Source: an uncultured Oscillospiraceae bacterium (lineage in GTDB: Bacteria; Bacillota_A; Clostridia; Oscillospirales; Oscillospiraceae). Taken from it: a stretch of DNA of 29,428 bases. Shown here piece by piece: positions 21,586-29,428 of this stretch. A model generated the notes under the pieces. It saw only the letters and a list, made by a program, of their open reading frames with translations. It was not told the origin of the DNA and searched no databases. The stretch is taken from assembly GCA_934667865.1 (NCBI GenBank), contig CAKUMR010000001.1:1-29428 (forward strand). The letters are read 5' to 3'. Numbering within the stretch: the first letter of the stretch is position 1; every line of letters begins with the position of its first letter. The position numbers and the translations under genes are program-made.

Positions 21586-21996
21586 ATGGTGAAACTCTTT
21601 GCAGGACTGAAGGGCTCCGGCAAGACAAAGCAGCTCATTCACGACATCAACGAATCCGTGAAGAACGAGGCCGGCAGCATGGTCTGCATTGAAAAGGGCA
21701 CAAAGCTCCGCTACGACATTGACATTCGAGTGCGTCTGATCGACTATCAGGAGTATTCCATGGGCTCTCTGTCCTTCCTGAAGGGCTTTATCAGCGGTCT
21801 GCACGCCGGAAATTTTGACATCAGCCATATTTTTATCGACAGCTTCTACAAGCTGGTAGACAATGCTTCCGTGCAGGAGGTTGAGGATTTCGTGCTCTGG
21901 TGTGAGAAGTTCGGCAAGGCGAATGATCTCAGCTTTACCATCGCGGTTTCCGAGGACCCGGAGAAGCTCTCCGAAGCGACCAAAGCCTTCCTGTAA
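21586..21996 (+). CDS. Small conserved P-loop ATP-binding protein, function unknown
   Basis: The 136-residue product starts at ATG 21586 after AAAGGAGGTTGTTTCT; an ATG at 21559 lies in the promoter. Walker A GLKGSGKT occupies residues 7-14. A Walker B-like ISHIFIDSFYKL is in the middle. It is too short for a complete AAA or RecA domain and has no signal peptide or membrane span. It looks like a thymidine-kinase-like or ATPase-core protein that monitors nucleotide or acts with a partner. It has its own promoter and terminator, so it is a single-gene unit. I do not recognise a named function. Confidence 0.75.
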   Translation: MVKLFAGLKGSGKTKQLIHDINESVKNEAGSMVCIEKGTKLRYDIDIRVRLIDYQEYSMGSLSFLKGFISGLHAGNFDISHIFIDSFYKLVDNASVQEVEDFVLWCEKFGKANDLSFTIAVSEDPEKLSEATKAFL

Positions 21997-22009
21997 CAGA
22001 ATCGAAAAG

Positions 22010-22046
22010 CAGCCGCCGATCCATCCGGACCGGCGGCTGTTCTGTT
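22010..22046 (+). terminator. Terminator of the P-loop protein gene
   Basis: CAGCCGCCG (22010-22018) pairs with CGGCGGCTG (22031-22039), followed by TTCTGTTTTTGTTTT. It is placed 13 bases after the stop and directly before the convergent rpiB stop. Confidence 0.85.
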
Positions 22047-22052
22047 TTTGTT

Positions 22053-22496
22053 TTACTTCTTTTCGATTGCCATGACCTTGTCGATCCGGCGCTGGTGGCG
22101 CTCCACGCCGGAAAACGGCGTGTCCAGCCAGGTGTCCACGATCTCCAGCGCGAGCATGGGGCCGACGACCCCGGCGCCCAGCGCCATCATGTTGGTGTCG
22201 TTGTGCTCGCGGGTCAGGCGGGCGGACATCTTGTCGTGCAGCAGCGCGCAGCGCACGCCGTTCACCTTGTTCGCCGTGATGCTCACGCCGATGCCGGTCG
22301 TGCAGACCAGAATTCCGCGTTCGCACTCGCCGGAGGCCACCGCCTCCGCCGCCGGGCGGGCGTAATCGGGATAGTCGCAGCTGTCCTTCGTGTAGGTGCC
22401 GAAGTCGCGGCACTCGAAGCCGCGGGCTTCCAGATGCGCCTTGATCTCGTTTTTCAGTTCCAGACCGCCGTGGTCGCAGGCAAGAGAAATTTTCAT
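22053..22496 (-). CDS. rpiB: Ribose-5-phosphate isomerase B
   Basis: The 147-residue product converts ribose-5-phosphate and ribulose-5-phosphate (RpiB/LacAB family). Visible residues are D8 and H9 in ACDHGG, the catalytic C65 in LVCTTGIGVSITANKVNG, and H98 with N99 in REHNDTN. GGAGGTTTGT precedes two adjacent ATGs (22499 and 22496); the second gives the common MKI start and better spacing. It lies 19 bases behind the membrane protein gene in the same direction. An allose-6-phosphate isomerase role is possible but the transketolase genes nearby favour the pentose phosphate pathway. Confidence 0.93.
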   Translation of the reverse strand: MKISLACDHGGLELKNEIKAHLEARGFECRDFGTYTKDSCDYPDYARPAAEAVASGECERGILVCTTGIGVSITANKVNGVRCALLHDKMSARLTREHNDTNMMALGAGVVGPMLALEIVDTWLDTPFSGVERHQRRIDKVMAIEKK

Positions 22497-22515
22497 CATA
22501 CAAACCTCCAAAAAT

Positions 22516-23634
22516 TCAGGGTATCCAGAGTTCCATCAGATAAAACAGGGGCATCGCCACGGCGCACAGGATCTCCGCGCCGCGCCAGCGCCGGCCGAGC
22601 GTTGTAAGTGTCCACGCCGGGAGCGCCAATAGCGCCGCGGGCAGCAGATCGACGCCGCCGAGCAGCCGCAGCGCAAAAAACGGCACCGGCAGCAGCAGAA
22701 GCGCCGCACAGCGCAGCTCGCGCAGACGGATCAGCCCGTGCAGCACCGGCAGCAGCGATGCCGCCGCGTACAGCAGCACATAGCACTCGCGCCACCGCAG
22801 CACGGTTTCCGGCGCTGTCTGCCGCAGCCCGGCAAAGCCACGCCCCAGCGCGTCCAGAAGCGCGGAAAAGAAGCTTCCGTCGGCAAGTCCCAGCGCCGCA
22901 AAGGACTTTCCCGCCAACAGCTCCCGCCCCGCATAGAGCACGGGGACGCACAGCGCCACGGTCAAGACCGTCAGCCCCAGCGACGCAAGCAGGGCCCGCA
23001 GCCGGGCGCGCTCGGCAAAGTGCCAGCGCTGCACCTGCGCAAAGACATATGCCCCCACGTAGACAGGCGCCAGCCAGAAAAGCCGTCCGTCCGTCAGCAC
23101 CGCCGCGCCGAACAGCAGCGTGAAGACCGGCAGCAGCAGTCCCGCCGGGAAAAGGCCCTTCTTCGGGTTCCTCCCCATCCAGAGCTGAAGCGCGGGCAGC
23201 GACAGCATGACCAGCGCCGCAGCCGGTCCCTCTGGCAGCATCGCCGGAAGCAGCGCCGCGGAAAGCGCCGCCGTCAGCGCATCGGCGCACAGCAGGCGAA
23301 GCCACAGATAGGCCGCCGCCGCTTCCGCCGCGTCAAAGGCCGTCTGCAAGCGCAGGAAATCCGCCGCCTGCGGAGCAAAGGCCGACGCAGCCAGCACCGC
23401 GACCGTCGCACCGCAGGCCGTCGCCAGCACGCCCCACAGCGTGTCAAGTGCGCGGAGCCTGCCGCAGCGCAGCGCGGCAAAGCGCGGCCTGTCGATTCTC
23501 CCCATCCACTCGGTCGTGCCGCGGCGCGGCCGCATGGCGGAGAAGTAGAACAGCAGCAGCGCAAGCGCGAGGATCAGAAAGCCCGCCACCGGCACAAAGT
23601 GCTCCGGCGCCCAGTCAGACATTCGGATATTCAC
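22516..23634 (-). CDS. Polytopic membrane protein of unknown function
   Basis: The 372-residue product has about nine or ten hydrophobic spans: VAGFLILALALLLFYFSA, VLATACGATVAVLAASAF, ALTAALSAALLPAML, PALQLW to LLLPVFTLLFGAAVL, LAPVYVGAYVF, LLASLGLTVLTVALCVPVLY, YVLLYAAASLLPVL, and a C-terminal pair. The N-terminus is outside or short, with a basic loop MRPRRGTTEWMGR after the first span. No catalytic motif was recognised; it is Ala/Leu-rich like many unnamed Clostridial membrane proteins. GTG 23634 follows GGGGGTAGG; an ATG at 23622 is an alternative. It has a promoter at 23689-23717 and probably shares its transcript with rpiB. Confidence 0.75.
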   Translation of the reverse strand: MNIRMSDWAPEHFVPVAGFLILALALLLFYFSAMRPRRGTTEWMGRIDRPRFAALRCGRLRALDTLWGVLATACGATVAVLAASAFAPQAADFLRLQTAFDAAEAAAAYLWLRLLCADALTAALSAALLPAMLPEGPAAALVMLSLPALQLWMGRNPKKGLFPAGLLLPVFTLLFGAAVLTDGRLFWLAPVYVGAYVFAQVQRWHFAERARLRALLASLGLTVLTVALCVPVLYAGRELLAGKSFAALGLADGSFFSALLDALGRGFAGLRQTAPETVLRWRECYVLLYAAASLLPVLHGLIRLRELRCAALLLLPVPFFALRLLGGVDLLPAALLALPAWTLTTLGRRWRGAEILCAVAMPLFYLMELWIP

Positions 23635-23688
23635 AGGCCTACCCCCTGTTTTCGCCGGAAAAACCTCTGGTTTCCCGGTGTTTTCTTC

Positions 23689-23717
23689 ATTTTACCACAC
23701 TTTTCCGCCAAGCGCAA
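23689..23717 (-). promoter_or_regulatory. Promoter of the membrane protein-rpiB operon
   Basis: On the minus strand, TTGCGC (23717-23712), a 17-base spacer and TAAAAT (23694-23689) with extended TGG, about 55 bases before the GTG start and 5 bases after the cysteine desulfurase stop. Confidence 0.6.
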
Positions 23718-23721
23718 GGAC

Positions 23722-24843
23722 TTACCGCAGCGCCACGATCGCCGCTTCCAGCGCGCTTGCAAAGGCGCGGATGTCGTCCTCGGTCGTTTCGTCGGAGAGG
23801 GACACGCGGATGGAGCCGTCGATCAGCTCCGGCGCCGCGCCCATCGCCTCAAGCACATGGCTCCGGTGGCCCTTGCTGCACGCCGAGCCGGCGGAAACAT
23901 ACACATCCCGGTCCTGCAAGGCATTGATCAGCCCCTGCGAGCGCAGGCCGCGCACCGCCAGATTCACAATGTGCGGCGCTTCCTGCGCACCGAGCAGCGT
24001 CACGCCTCCGATTTTCGTGACCAGCTCGCGGCACAGCGCCGTCAAGCGGTTCTGCTCCGCAATGTCGCGCTGGCGCGTGGGCAGCTTCGCCTCGCAGGCC
24101 GCGGCAAAGCCCGCAATGAGCGGCAGCATCTCCGTGCCGCTGCGCAGCTTCGCCTCCTGCCCGCCGCCGTAGATCAGGGGCGGCAGATTCAGCCCCGGCC
24201 GCAGATATAGCGCACCCACGCCCTTGGACGCATGAATCTTGTGCCCGGACACGGAGATCGCATCCGCTCCCAGCGTCGAGACGCGGAAGGGCATCTTGAA
24301 GAACCCCTGCACCGCGTCGGTGTGGAAAATCGCGTCCGGGCAGACGCGGTGCGTCAGCTTCGCCATCTTCTCGATCGGCATCACCGCGCCGGACTCGTTG
24401 TTGACCATCATGATGCTCACGAGCACCGTGTCCTTCCGCAGCGCGCCCTGCAATTGCTCCAGCGTGACGCGTCCCAGCGCGTCCGGCTGCAAATACGTGA
24501 CCTCGAAGCCGCGCTCCTCCAGCTTTTTCATGGGATTGAGCACCGCGTGATGCTCGACCGCCGTGGTGATCACGTGCCTTCCGCGTTTTGCCATCCGTTC
24601 CGCGCCGGAAAAAATCGCCCAGTTGTCGGCCTCCGTGCCGCAGGAGGTGAAAAACACGCGATCGGGCTGCGCGCCCAGCGCCGCCGCGACGCTCTGCCGC
24701 GATCTTTGCAGCAGGCGCGCCGCCGAAATGCCCAGCCGGTGGACGGAGCTGGGATTGCCCCAGTCTTCGGTGAGCGCACGCAGCGTAGCCTGCACCGCCG
24801 CCTCGCAGGGGCAGGTCGTCGCGGCATTATCCAGATAAATCAT
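23722..24843 (-). CDS. Cysteine desulfurase (NifS/IscS family)
   Basis: The 373-residue PLP enzyme removes sulfur from cysteine as a persulfide for Fe-S clusters or thionucleosides. Landmarks are the N-terminal YLDNAATT, VEHHAVL with the cofactor-stacking His, VNNESGAVMP, the PLP-binding K202 in VSGHKIH, and the catalytic C322 in SAGSACSKGH. The short active-site loop is of the IscS/NifS group I type. It overlaps the acetyltransferase by 4 bases (ATGA), so the two are co-translated. A thiI gene, often found beside such genes in Firmicutes, is not present. The exact partner is therefore open. Confidence 0.95.
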   Translation of the reverse strand: MIYLDNAATTCPCEAAVQATLRALTEDWGNPSSVHRLGISAARLLQRSRQSVAAALGAQPDRVFFTSCGTEADNWAIFSGAERMAKRGRHVITTAVEHHAVLNPMKKLEERGFEVTYLQPDALGRVTLEQLQGALRKDTVLVSIMMVNNESGAVMPIEKMAKLTHRVCPDAIFHTDAVQGFFKMPFRVSTLGADAISVSGHKIHASKGVGALYLRPGLNLPPLIYGGGQEAKLRSGTEMLPLIAGFAAACEAKLPTRQRDIAEQNRLTALCRELVTKIGGVTLLGAQEAPHIVNLAVRGLRSQGLINALQDRDVYVSAGSACSKGHRSHVLEAMGAAPELIDGSIRVSLSDETTEDDIRAFASALEAAIVALR

Positions 24844-25289
24844 TGTACATCCTCCCGGATCATCTGCCGGTAGTCCAGCGCTGTGAAGCCCATGCGGGCA
24901 TACAGGCGCATCGCGCCGACGTTTTCCTCCTCGACCTCCAGCCGCAGGCGGCGGGCGCCCAGCGACGCGCCGTAGCCCCGCAGGAAGTCAAAAAAATCGC
25001 TGCCCAGTCCCTGATTTCTCGCCTCCGGCCGAAGATACAGCTCCTCCAGCCACAGCTCCAGCCCGCCGGCCTCATGGGAATATTTTTTCGCCAGCAGCGC
25101 GTAGCCGCAGGCCCTTTCGCCCCGGCACAGCAGGAAGCCGCTCTGGCTCGTACCCTCGGAAAAGAGGTCGTCCAGCGCAGCCTCGTGATAGGCCGCCGGG
25201 ACAGGATGCAGCACCGCGTCGGAGCGGTAAAATTCGTCAAACATCTCCCGCAGGATCCCGCGGTCGTCCGTCCTTGCCGGTCGGATCAT
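24840..25289 (-). CDS. GNAT-family N-acetyltransferase
   Basis: The product has 149 residues. ATG 25289 follows AAAGGACGAGCTATT; the frame is open further upstream but that part is shadow across the repeat spacer. The acetyl-CoA binding motif A is PEARNQGLGSDFFDFL (88-103), preceded by the beta-strand GLELWLEELYLRPE; motif B is GAMRLYARMGF (125-135). It transfers an acetyl group from acetyl-CoA to an amine; the acceptor is unknown. It shares a 4-base overlap with the cysteine desulfurase gene. Confidence 0.88.
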   Translation of the reverse strand: MIRPARTDDRGILREMFDEFYRSDAVLHPVPAAYHEAALDDLFSEGTSQSGFLLCRGERACGYALLAKKYSHEAGGLELWLEELYLRPEARNQGLGSDFFDFLRGYGASLGARRLRLEVEEENVGAMRLYARMGFTALDYRQMIREDVQ

Positions 25290-25343
25290 AATAGCTCGTC
25301 CTTTCGTTGCATTTGGAATCGCATTGGCATCTCCCCCGCACCC

Positions 25344-25367
25344 GTAGGGAACGGCCTCGGCCGTTCC
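25344..25367 (+). repeat. GTAGGG-palindrome repeat (copy R3)
   Basis: GTAGGGAACGGCC, TC, GGCCGTTCC with the tail GCCGTGCAAGCACC, nearly the same as R2 at 10220, about 15 kb away. It lies in the spacer between the acetyltransferase gene and the transketolase terminator. Confidence 0.75.
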
Positions 25368-25422
25368 GCCGTGCAAGCACCGGCTCTCACGAACCAGCCC
25401 CCGATGGTACGCTCCATAAGAA

Positions 25423-25450
25423 AGCTGCCCCGCGTCCGGGCGGGGCAGCT
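25423..25450 (-). terminator. Terminator of the glyS-transketolase operon
   Basis: An 11-bp perfect stem, AGCTGCCCCGC (25423-25433) with GCGGGGCAGCT (25440-25450), lies 12 bases after the transketolase stop and is followed on the minus strand by TTCTTAT. Confidence 0.85.
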
Positions 25451-25462
25451 CAAAACCGCGGT

Positions 25463-26410
25463 TTACTTTTTCTTCGCCAGCGCCTCGCGGATCTTGGCGC
25501 AGATGCCGTCCGCCGTCAGGCCGTAGGCCGCCAGGACCTCGCCCGCCTTGCCGCTGCGGCCGAACTCGTCGTTCACGCCGTGGCGCACGACCGGCACGGG
25601 GCAATGCTCGCCGACATATTCCGCGACCGCGCCGCCGAGGCCGCCGATGATGTTGTGTTCCTCGGAGGTGACGATGCAGCCGGTTTCCCTTGCGGCCTTC
25701 TCGACCAGCGCGCCGTCGAGCGGCTTGATCGTGTGCATATCGATCACGCGGACGGAAACGCCCTCTTTTGCCATCGTTTCGCGCGCGGCCAGCGCCATCT
25801 GCACCATCATGCCCGTGGCGATGACGGTCACGTCGCTGCCGGAGGCTAGCTCGATGCCCTTGTCCAGTTCAAACTTGTAGCCGGGGATCTCGTCGGTGAC
25901 GGTGTCCACCGCGGCGCGGCCCAGACGCAGATAAGCCGGGCCGTCGTAGTTCAGCAGCGCCTCGACGGCGAGCTTCATCTCGTGACCGTCGCAGGGGCAG
26001 AGGACCTTCATGCCGGGGATGACGCGCATGAGCGCGAAGTCCTCGATGCACTGATGCGTCGCGCCGTCCTCGCCGACGGACAGACCGCCGTGCGAGCCGA
26101 CGACCTTGACGTTCAGATGCGGATAGGCGATGGAGTTGCGCACCTGCTCCCATGCGCGCCCGGAGGCAAACATGGCGAAAGTGTCGGTGAAGGGCTTGAA
26201 GCCGCAGGTGGCCATGCCGGCGGCGACGCCGGTCATGTTGCACTCCGCGATGCCCATGTCAAAGAACCGCTCGGGATACTTGGCCGCAAAGCCCTTGGTC
26301 ATGGTCGCGCTTGCCAGATCGGCGTCGAAAACGACCAGCTCCGGATATTTTTCCGCCAGCTCTACGAGCGCCTCGCCGTAGGCGGCGCGGGTTGCGATCT
26401 TTCCTGCCAT
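25463..26410 (-). CDS. Transketolase, C-terminal subunit
   Basis: The 315-residue product carries the pyrimidine-binding and C-terminal domains of a split transketolase. The TPP-activating Glu is E55 in MGIAECNMTGVAAG. Typical stretches are VGSHGGLSVGEDGATHQCIE and IDMHTIKPLDGALVEKAA. It starts one base after the stop of the N-terminal subunit, with GGAGGGCAAGTAAT upstream. The two together move two-carbon units between sugar phosphates in the non-oxidative pentose phosphate pathway. Fits with rpiB, pgi and glucokinase in this window. Other split TPP enzymes (DXS-like, dihydroxyacetone synthase) are less likely. Confidence 0.95.
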   Translation of the reverse strand: MAGKIATRAAYGEALVELAEKYPELVVFDADLASATMTKGFAAKYPERFFDMGIAECNMTGVAAGMATCGFKPFTDTFAMFASGRAWEQVRNSIAYPHLNVKVVGSHGGLSVGEDGATHQCIEDFALMRVIPGMKVLCPCDGHEMKLAVEALLNYDGPAYLRLGRAAVDTVTDEIPGYKFELDKGIELASGSDVTVIATGMMVQMALAARETMAKEGVSVRVIDMHTIKPLDGALVEKAARETGCIVTSEEHNIIGGLGGAVAEYVGEHCPVPVVRHGVNDEFGRSGKAGEVLAAYGLTADGICAKIREALAKKK

Positions 26411-26411
26411 A

Positions 26412-27257
26412 TTACTTGCCCTCCAGTTCCGCTAATTTTGCTTCCAGCTCGGCCTTGCCCTGCTCGTACTGCTCGTCGTTGGGGGCCTTGCCGTGCCAGC
26501 CGGCGTTGTTTTCCATGAAGGAGATGCCCTTGCCCTTGACGGTCTTCATCAGCAGCACCGTGGGCTTGCCCTTGACGGTCCTGGCTTCCTCGAAGGCGCG
26601 CACGAGCGCATCGAAATCATGCCCGTCGACATGGATGACGTTCCAGTTAAAGGCCTCAAACTTCTTGTCCAGCGGCTCGGAGGGCATAACGTCCTTCGTC
26701 GCGCCGTCGATCTGAAGGCCGTTGACGTCCACGACCGCGCAGAGGTTGTCCAGCTTGTACTTCGCAGCGGACATTGCCGCCTCCCAGACCTGCCCCTCCG
26801 CGATCTCGCCGTCGCCGAGGACGGCATAGACGCGGTAGTCCTTCTTCGCGACCTTGCCGGCCAGCGCCATGCCGACCGCAGCGGAGATGCCCTGGCCCAG
26901 AGAGCCGGTGGACATATCCACGCCGCGGACATGGTGCATCTCGGCATGGCCGGACATATGCCCCTTGATGGAGCGGAAGAGCTTCAGATCCTCCACGGGG
27001 AAATAGCCGCGCAGCGCCAGCACGGGGTAAAGCGCCGGCGAGCAGTGTCCCTTGGACAGCACGAAGCGGTCGCGGTCGGGCCACTGGGGGTTCTCCGGGT
27101 CGATGTTCATCACATTGAAATAGAGCGTGGTAATGGCGTCCACGGCGGACAGGCTGCCGCCGATGTGTCCGGAGGCCGCGGTGTGGACGGCGTCCAGCCC
27201 AAGCAGGCGTGCCTTGTACGCCATGATCTCCAGCTGCTTTCCGTACAGTTTTTCCAT
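26412..27257 (-). CDS. Transketolase, N-terminal subunit
   Basis: The 281-residue product is the TPP/metal-binding half. Landmarks are H31 in SGHIGGSLSAVD, SKGHCSPALYP with H71, GSLGQGISAAVGMALAGK, and the TPP motif GDGEIAEGQVWEA (148-160) with N179 in VVDVNGLQIDG. ATG 27257 lies 11 bases behind glyS with GAGGAAGATC as ribosome site. It must pair with the C-terminal subunit encoded one base downstream. Confidence 0.95.
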   Translation of the reverse strand: MEKLYGKQLEIMAYKARLLGLDAVHTAASGHIGGSLSAVDAITTLYFNVMNIDPENPQWPDRDRFVLSKGHCSPALYPVLALRGYFPVEDLKLFRSIKGHMSGHAEMHHVRGVDMSTGSLGQGISAAVGMALAGKVAKKDYRVYAVLGDGEIAEGQVWEAAMSAAKYKLDNLCAVVDVNGLQIDGATKDVMPSEPLDKKFEAFNWNVIHVDGHDFDALVRAFEEARTVKGKPTVLLMKTVKGKGISFMENNAGWHGKAPNDEQYEQGKAELEAKLAELEGK

Positions 27258-27268
27258 GATCTTCCTCC

Positions 27269-28708
27269 TCAGAATTTGATTTTTTCTGCGAGATAAGCCT
27301 TCAGCTCGCTGATGGGGATGCGCTCCTGCTGCATGGTGTCGCGGTCGCGGACGGTGACGGCGTTGTCGGGTGCGATGCCGTTTTCGGGATCGCCGACGGT
27401 GTCAAAGTCCACGGTGATGCAGTAGGGCGTTCCGATCTCGTCCTCGCGGCGATAGCGCTTGCCGATGGAGCCGGCGTCGTCGAAATCGACCATAAAGTCC
27501 TTCTGCAATTCGTGATAGATCTTCTCCGCTGCGGGCGAGAGCTTCTTCGACAGCGGCAGCACGGCGGCCTTGAAGGGCGCGAGCGCCGGGTGCAGATGCA
27601 GCACGACGCGGATGTCGTCGTTGCCCTTCTTGTCCTGCCCGACGACCTCTTCGTCGTAGGCGTCGGCGAGGAAGGCAAGGAAGCTGCGCTCCACGCCGAG
27701 GGACGGCTCGATGACATAAGGGATGTATCTCTGGTTCTTTTCCTGATCGTAGTAGGTCAGGTCACGGCCGGAGGTGTTCTGATGCTGGGTCAGGTCGTAA
27801 TCCGTGCGGTCCGCGACGCCCCACAGCTCGCCCCAGCCGAAGGGGAACAGGAACTCAAAGTCGGTCGTTGCCTTGGAATAGAAGCAGAGCTCCTCAGGGT
27901 CGTGGTCGCGCAGGCGGAGGTTCTCCTCCTTCATGCCGAGGCTCAGCAGCCACTGCTTGCAGAAGCCGCGCCAGTAGGCAAACCACTCCAGATCGGTGTT
28001 CGGCTCGCAGAAGAACTCCAGCTCCATCTGCTCGAATTCACGCACACGGAAGATGAAGTTGCCCGGCGTGATCTCGTTGCGGAAGGACTTGCCGATCTGG
28101 CCGATGCCGAAGGGCAGCTTGCGGCGCGTGGTGCGCTGGACGTTGGCAAAGTTGACGAAAATGCCCTGTGCGGTCTCCGGGCGGAGATAGACGGTGTTCT
28201 TCGCATCCTCGGTCACGCCCTGGAAGGTCTTGAACATCAGGTTGAACTGGCGGATGTCCGTGAAATTGTGCTTGCCGCAGGTGGGGCAGGGTACGTTGTG
28301 CTCCTCGATGAAGGCCTTCATCTCGGCCTGCGAGAGCGTGTCAACGGGCTTTTCCAGCTCCATGCCGTGCTCGGCGCAGTAATCCTCGATGAGCTTGTCC
28401 GCACGGAAGCGCTCGTGGCACTCGCGGCAGTCCATCAGCGGGTCGGAGAAGCCGCCGAGGTGGCCGGAGGCGACCCACGTCTGGGGGTTCATCAGGATGG
28501 CGGCGTCCAGACCCACGTTATAGGGGTTCTCCTGCACGAATTTCTTCCACCATTCGCGTTTGATGTTGTTTTTCAGCTCTGCGCCGAGGGGGCCGTAGTC
28601 CCAGGTGTTGGCAAGGCCGCCGTAGATCTCGGAGCCTGCGTAGACGAAGCCGCGGTTTTTACACAGCGCGACAAGCTTATCCATTGTTTTTTCGGTATTT
28701 TTCAGCAT
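27269..28708 (-). CDS. glyS: Glycyl-tRNA synthetase, homodimeric class II type
   Basis: The 479-residue enzyme charges tRNA-Gly. It is the archaeal/eukaryotic-like alpha2 form (GlyQS fused name also used), common in Firmicutes. Landmarks are [13 protein letters not shown] (36-48), RPETAQG (176-182), motif 2 FRNEITP (209-215) with R210, [10 protein letters not shown], and motif 3 [18 protein letters not shown]. Cys pairs C94/C97 and C141/C144 form a probable zinc site. ATG 28708 follows CTGGAGGCAGATT. It heads an operon with the split transketolase. The 78-base leader is too short for a T-box, so glycine-tRNA control of that type is not seen. Confidence 0.97.
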   Translation of the reverse strand: MLKNTEKTMDKLVALCKNRGFVYAGSEIYGGLANTWDYGPLGAELKNNIKREWWKKFVQENPYNVGLDAAILMNPQTWVASGHLGGFSDPLMDCRECHERFRADKLIEDYCAEHGMELEKPVDTLSQAEMKAFIEEHNVPCPTCGKHNFTDIRQFNLMFKTFQGVTEDAKNTVYLRPETAQGIFVNFANVQRTTRRKLPFGIGQIGKSFRNEITPGNFIFRVREFEQMELEFFCEPNTDLEWFAYWRGFCKQWLLSLGMKEENLRLRDHDPEELCFYSKATTDFEFLFPFGWGELWGVADRTDYDLTQHQNTSGRDLTYYDQEKNQRYIPYVIEPSLGVERSFLAFLADAYDEEVVGQDKKGNDDIRVVLHLHPALAPFKAAVLPLSKKLSPAAEKIYHELQKDFMVDFDDAGSIGKRYRREDEIGTPYCITVDFDTVGDPENGIAPDNAVTVRDRDTMQQERIPISELKAYLAEKIKF

Positions 28709-28741
28709 AATCTGCCTCCAGTTCAGGTTCTTTCCTGAGTA

Positions 28742-28770
28742 ATTATAGTATACGCTCTTCGGGAAGTCAA
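28742..28770 (-). promoter_or_regulatory. Promoter of the glyS-transketolase operon
   Basis: On the minus strand, TTGACT (28770-28765), a 17-base spacer and a perfect TATAAT (28747-28742), about 33 bases before glyS. It is the best sigma-A match in the window and overlaps the spacer after the mtaB stop. Confidence 0.85.
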
Positions 28771-28786
28771 CCGAAAAGCTGTGATT

Positions 28787-29428
28787 TCAGAGCGCAAGCG
28801 TGCCGAAAACGCCGTCCTCCCGCAGGGCCTCGATGCGCACGCGCAGGAGCCGGTTGTGTAAGTCCTCCCCCGCGGCGTAGACCTTCACGCCGTTGGGCGC
28901 GTGGCCGGCGAAGAGTCCGTCCTCGATCTGCTCGAACAGGACCTCCTGCATCGTGCCAAGCATCGCCGTGTCAAAGGCCTCACGCAGCTCCTTTGCCACT
29001 GCGGCCGCGCGGCGCGCGCGCTCCTCCTTCACGGCCTTCGGCACCTGCTCCGGCATAGCCGCCGCGGGCGTCCCCTCCCGCCGGGAGTAGGGGAAGATGT
29101 GCATATGCGCAAAGCCGCAGCGCCGGATAAATTCCAGCGACTGCAAGAATTCCGCCTCCGTTTCGCCGGGAAAGCCGACGATCATGTCCGTCGTGACGGC
29201 GCAGCCGGGGAAGGCGTGCTTCAGATCCTCCACACTTTGCAGATACCGCGCGGTGTCGTACTTCCGGCGCATCCGCCTGAGAACGGTGTCGCAGCCACTC
29301 TGCATACTCAGGTGAAACTGCGGGCAGAAGTTCGGACAGGCCGCCAGACGGCAGAATTCCGCGTCGATCACGCGCGGCTCCAGAGAGCCGAGGCGCACGC
29401 GCACCTCCGGCACGGCCTCGCACAGCGC
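28787..29428 (-). CDS. mtaB: tRNA t6A37 methylthiotransferase MtaB, C-terminal part
   Basis: The frame runs from the right edge to a stop at 28787 and gives 213 residues of a protein of about 430, so the N-terminal domain and the radical-SAM Cys cluster lie outside. Present are VRLGSLEPRVID, CPQFHLSMQSGCDTVLRRMRRKY, TTDMIVGFPGETEAEF, HIFPYSRREGTPAAAMPEQV and a C-terminal TRAM-like part. MtaB adds a methylthio group to t6A at position 37 of tRNAs reading ANN codons. LGSLEPRVID and QSGCDTVLRRMRRKY favour MtaB over MiaB and RimO. Upstream neighbours are unknown. Confidence 0.92.
   Translation of the reverse strand, partial: ALCEAVPEVRVRLGSLEPRVIDAEFCRLAACPNFCPQFHLSMQSGCDTVLRRMRRKYDTARYLQSVEDLKHAFPGCAVTTDMIVGFPGETEAEFLQSLEFIRRCGFAHMHIFPYSRREGTPAAAMPEQVPKAVKEERARRAAAVAKELREAFDTAMLGTMQEVLFEQIEDGLFAGHAPNGVKVYAAGEDLHNRLLRVRIEALREDGVFGTLAL

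Noticed and set aside
20107..22503. A 798-codon minus frame opposite pgi and the P-loop gene
   Set aside because: It crosses two genes, a terminator and part of rpiB in another frame. Its protein is low-complexity with no known motif.
28709..28786. T-box riboswitch before glyS
   Set aside because: Only 78 bases separate glyS from the mtaB stop, and the promoter occupies part of them. There is no room for a T-box and no TGGNACCGCG-type sequence was seen.

Overview
The window is a high-GC, densely coded stretch of a Gram-positive chromosome, most likely an Oscillospiraceae-type member of the Clostridia. This placement is inferred. It rests on strong GGAGG ribosome sites, sigma-A type promoters (TTGNNN-17-TATAAT), a transketolase split into two subunits, the single-chain class II glycyl-tRNA synthetase, and short palindromic repeats of a kind I recall from gut Clostridia. 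No tRNA, rRNA or CRISPR array was found.

Left part (1-10022): the C-terminal two thirds of the ribosome-associated GTPase TypA/BipA; a divergent HxlR regulator/cupin pair; a ferritin-like diiron protein; a MATE exporter overlapping an ABC exporter; and an amino-sugar operon. That operon holds a NahK-like anomeric sugar kinase, an unusual ROK protein with an extra N-terminal domain of about 150 residues, and NagA, the GlcNAc-6-phosphate deacetylase. Its likely role is to phosphorylate N-acetylhexosamines and feed them into glycolysis.

Middle part (10331-18515, minus strand): a compact twelve-gene phage-type module. In transcription order it reads terminase small and large subunits, portal, protease/scaffold, decoration protein, HK97-type capsid, three connector/neck proteins, a tube-like protein, a small baseplate-type protein and a baseplate hub protein. 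It then stops at a strong terminator. There is no integrase, repressor, tape measure, tail fibre or lysis gene, yet all frames are open. The protease gene has no ordinary start codon, and a repeat element sits between terminase and portal. It is either a decaying prophage or a domesticated particle-forming element.

Right part (18911-29428): central metabolism. Glucokinase (ROK) and glucose-6-phosphate isomerase are divergent. They are followed by an orphan P-loop protein, ribose-5-phosphate isomerase B behind a polytopic membrane protein, a cysteine desulfurase coupled to a GNAT acetyltransferase, a glycyl-tRNA synthetase/transketolase operon, and the C-terminal part of the tRNA methylthiotransferase MtaB at the edge.

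Two repeat families are scattered through the intergenic spaces. The first is a structured element of about 175-200 bp in three copies. It has stacked hairpins whose stems vary in compensatory fashion, and each copy lies between short direct repeats; in two copies these repeats are parts of rho-independent terminators. The second is a short GTAGGG-palindrome family in four copies, one of them carrying a nested hairpin.
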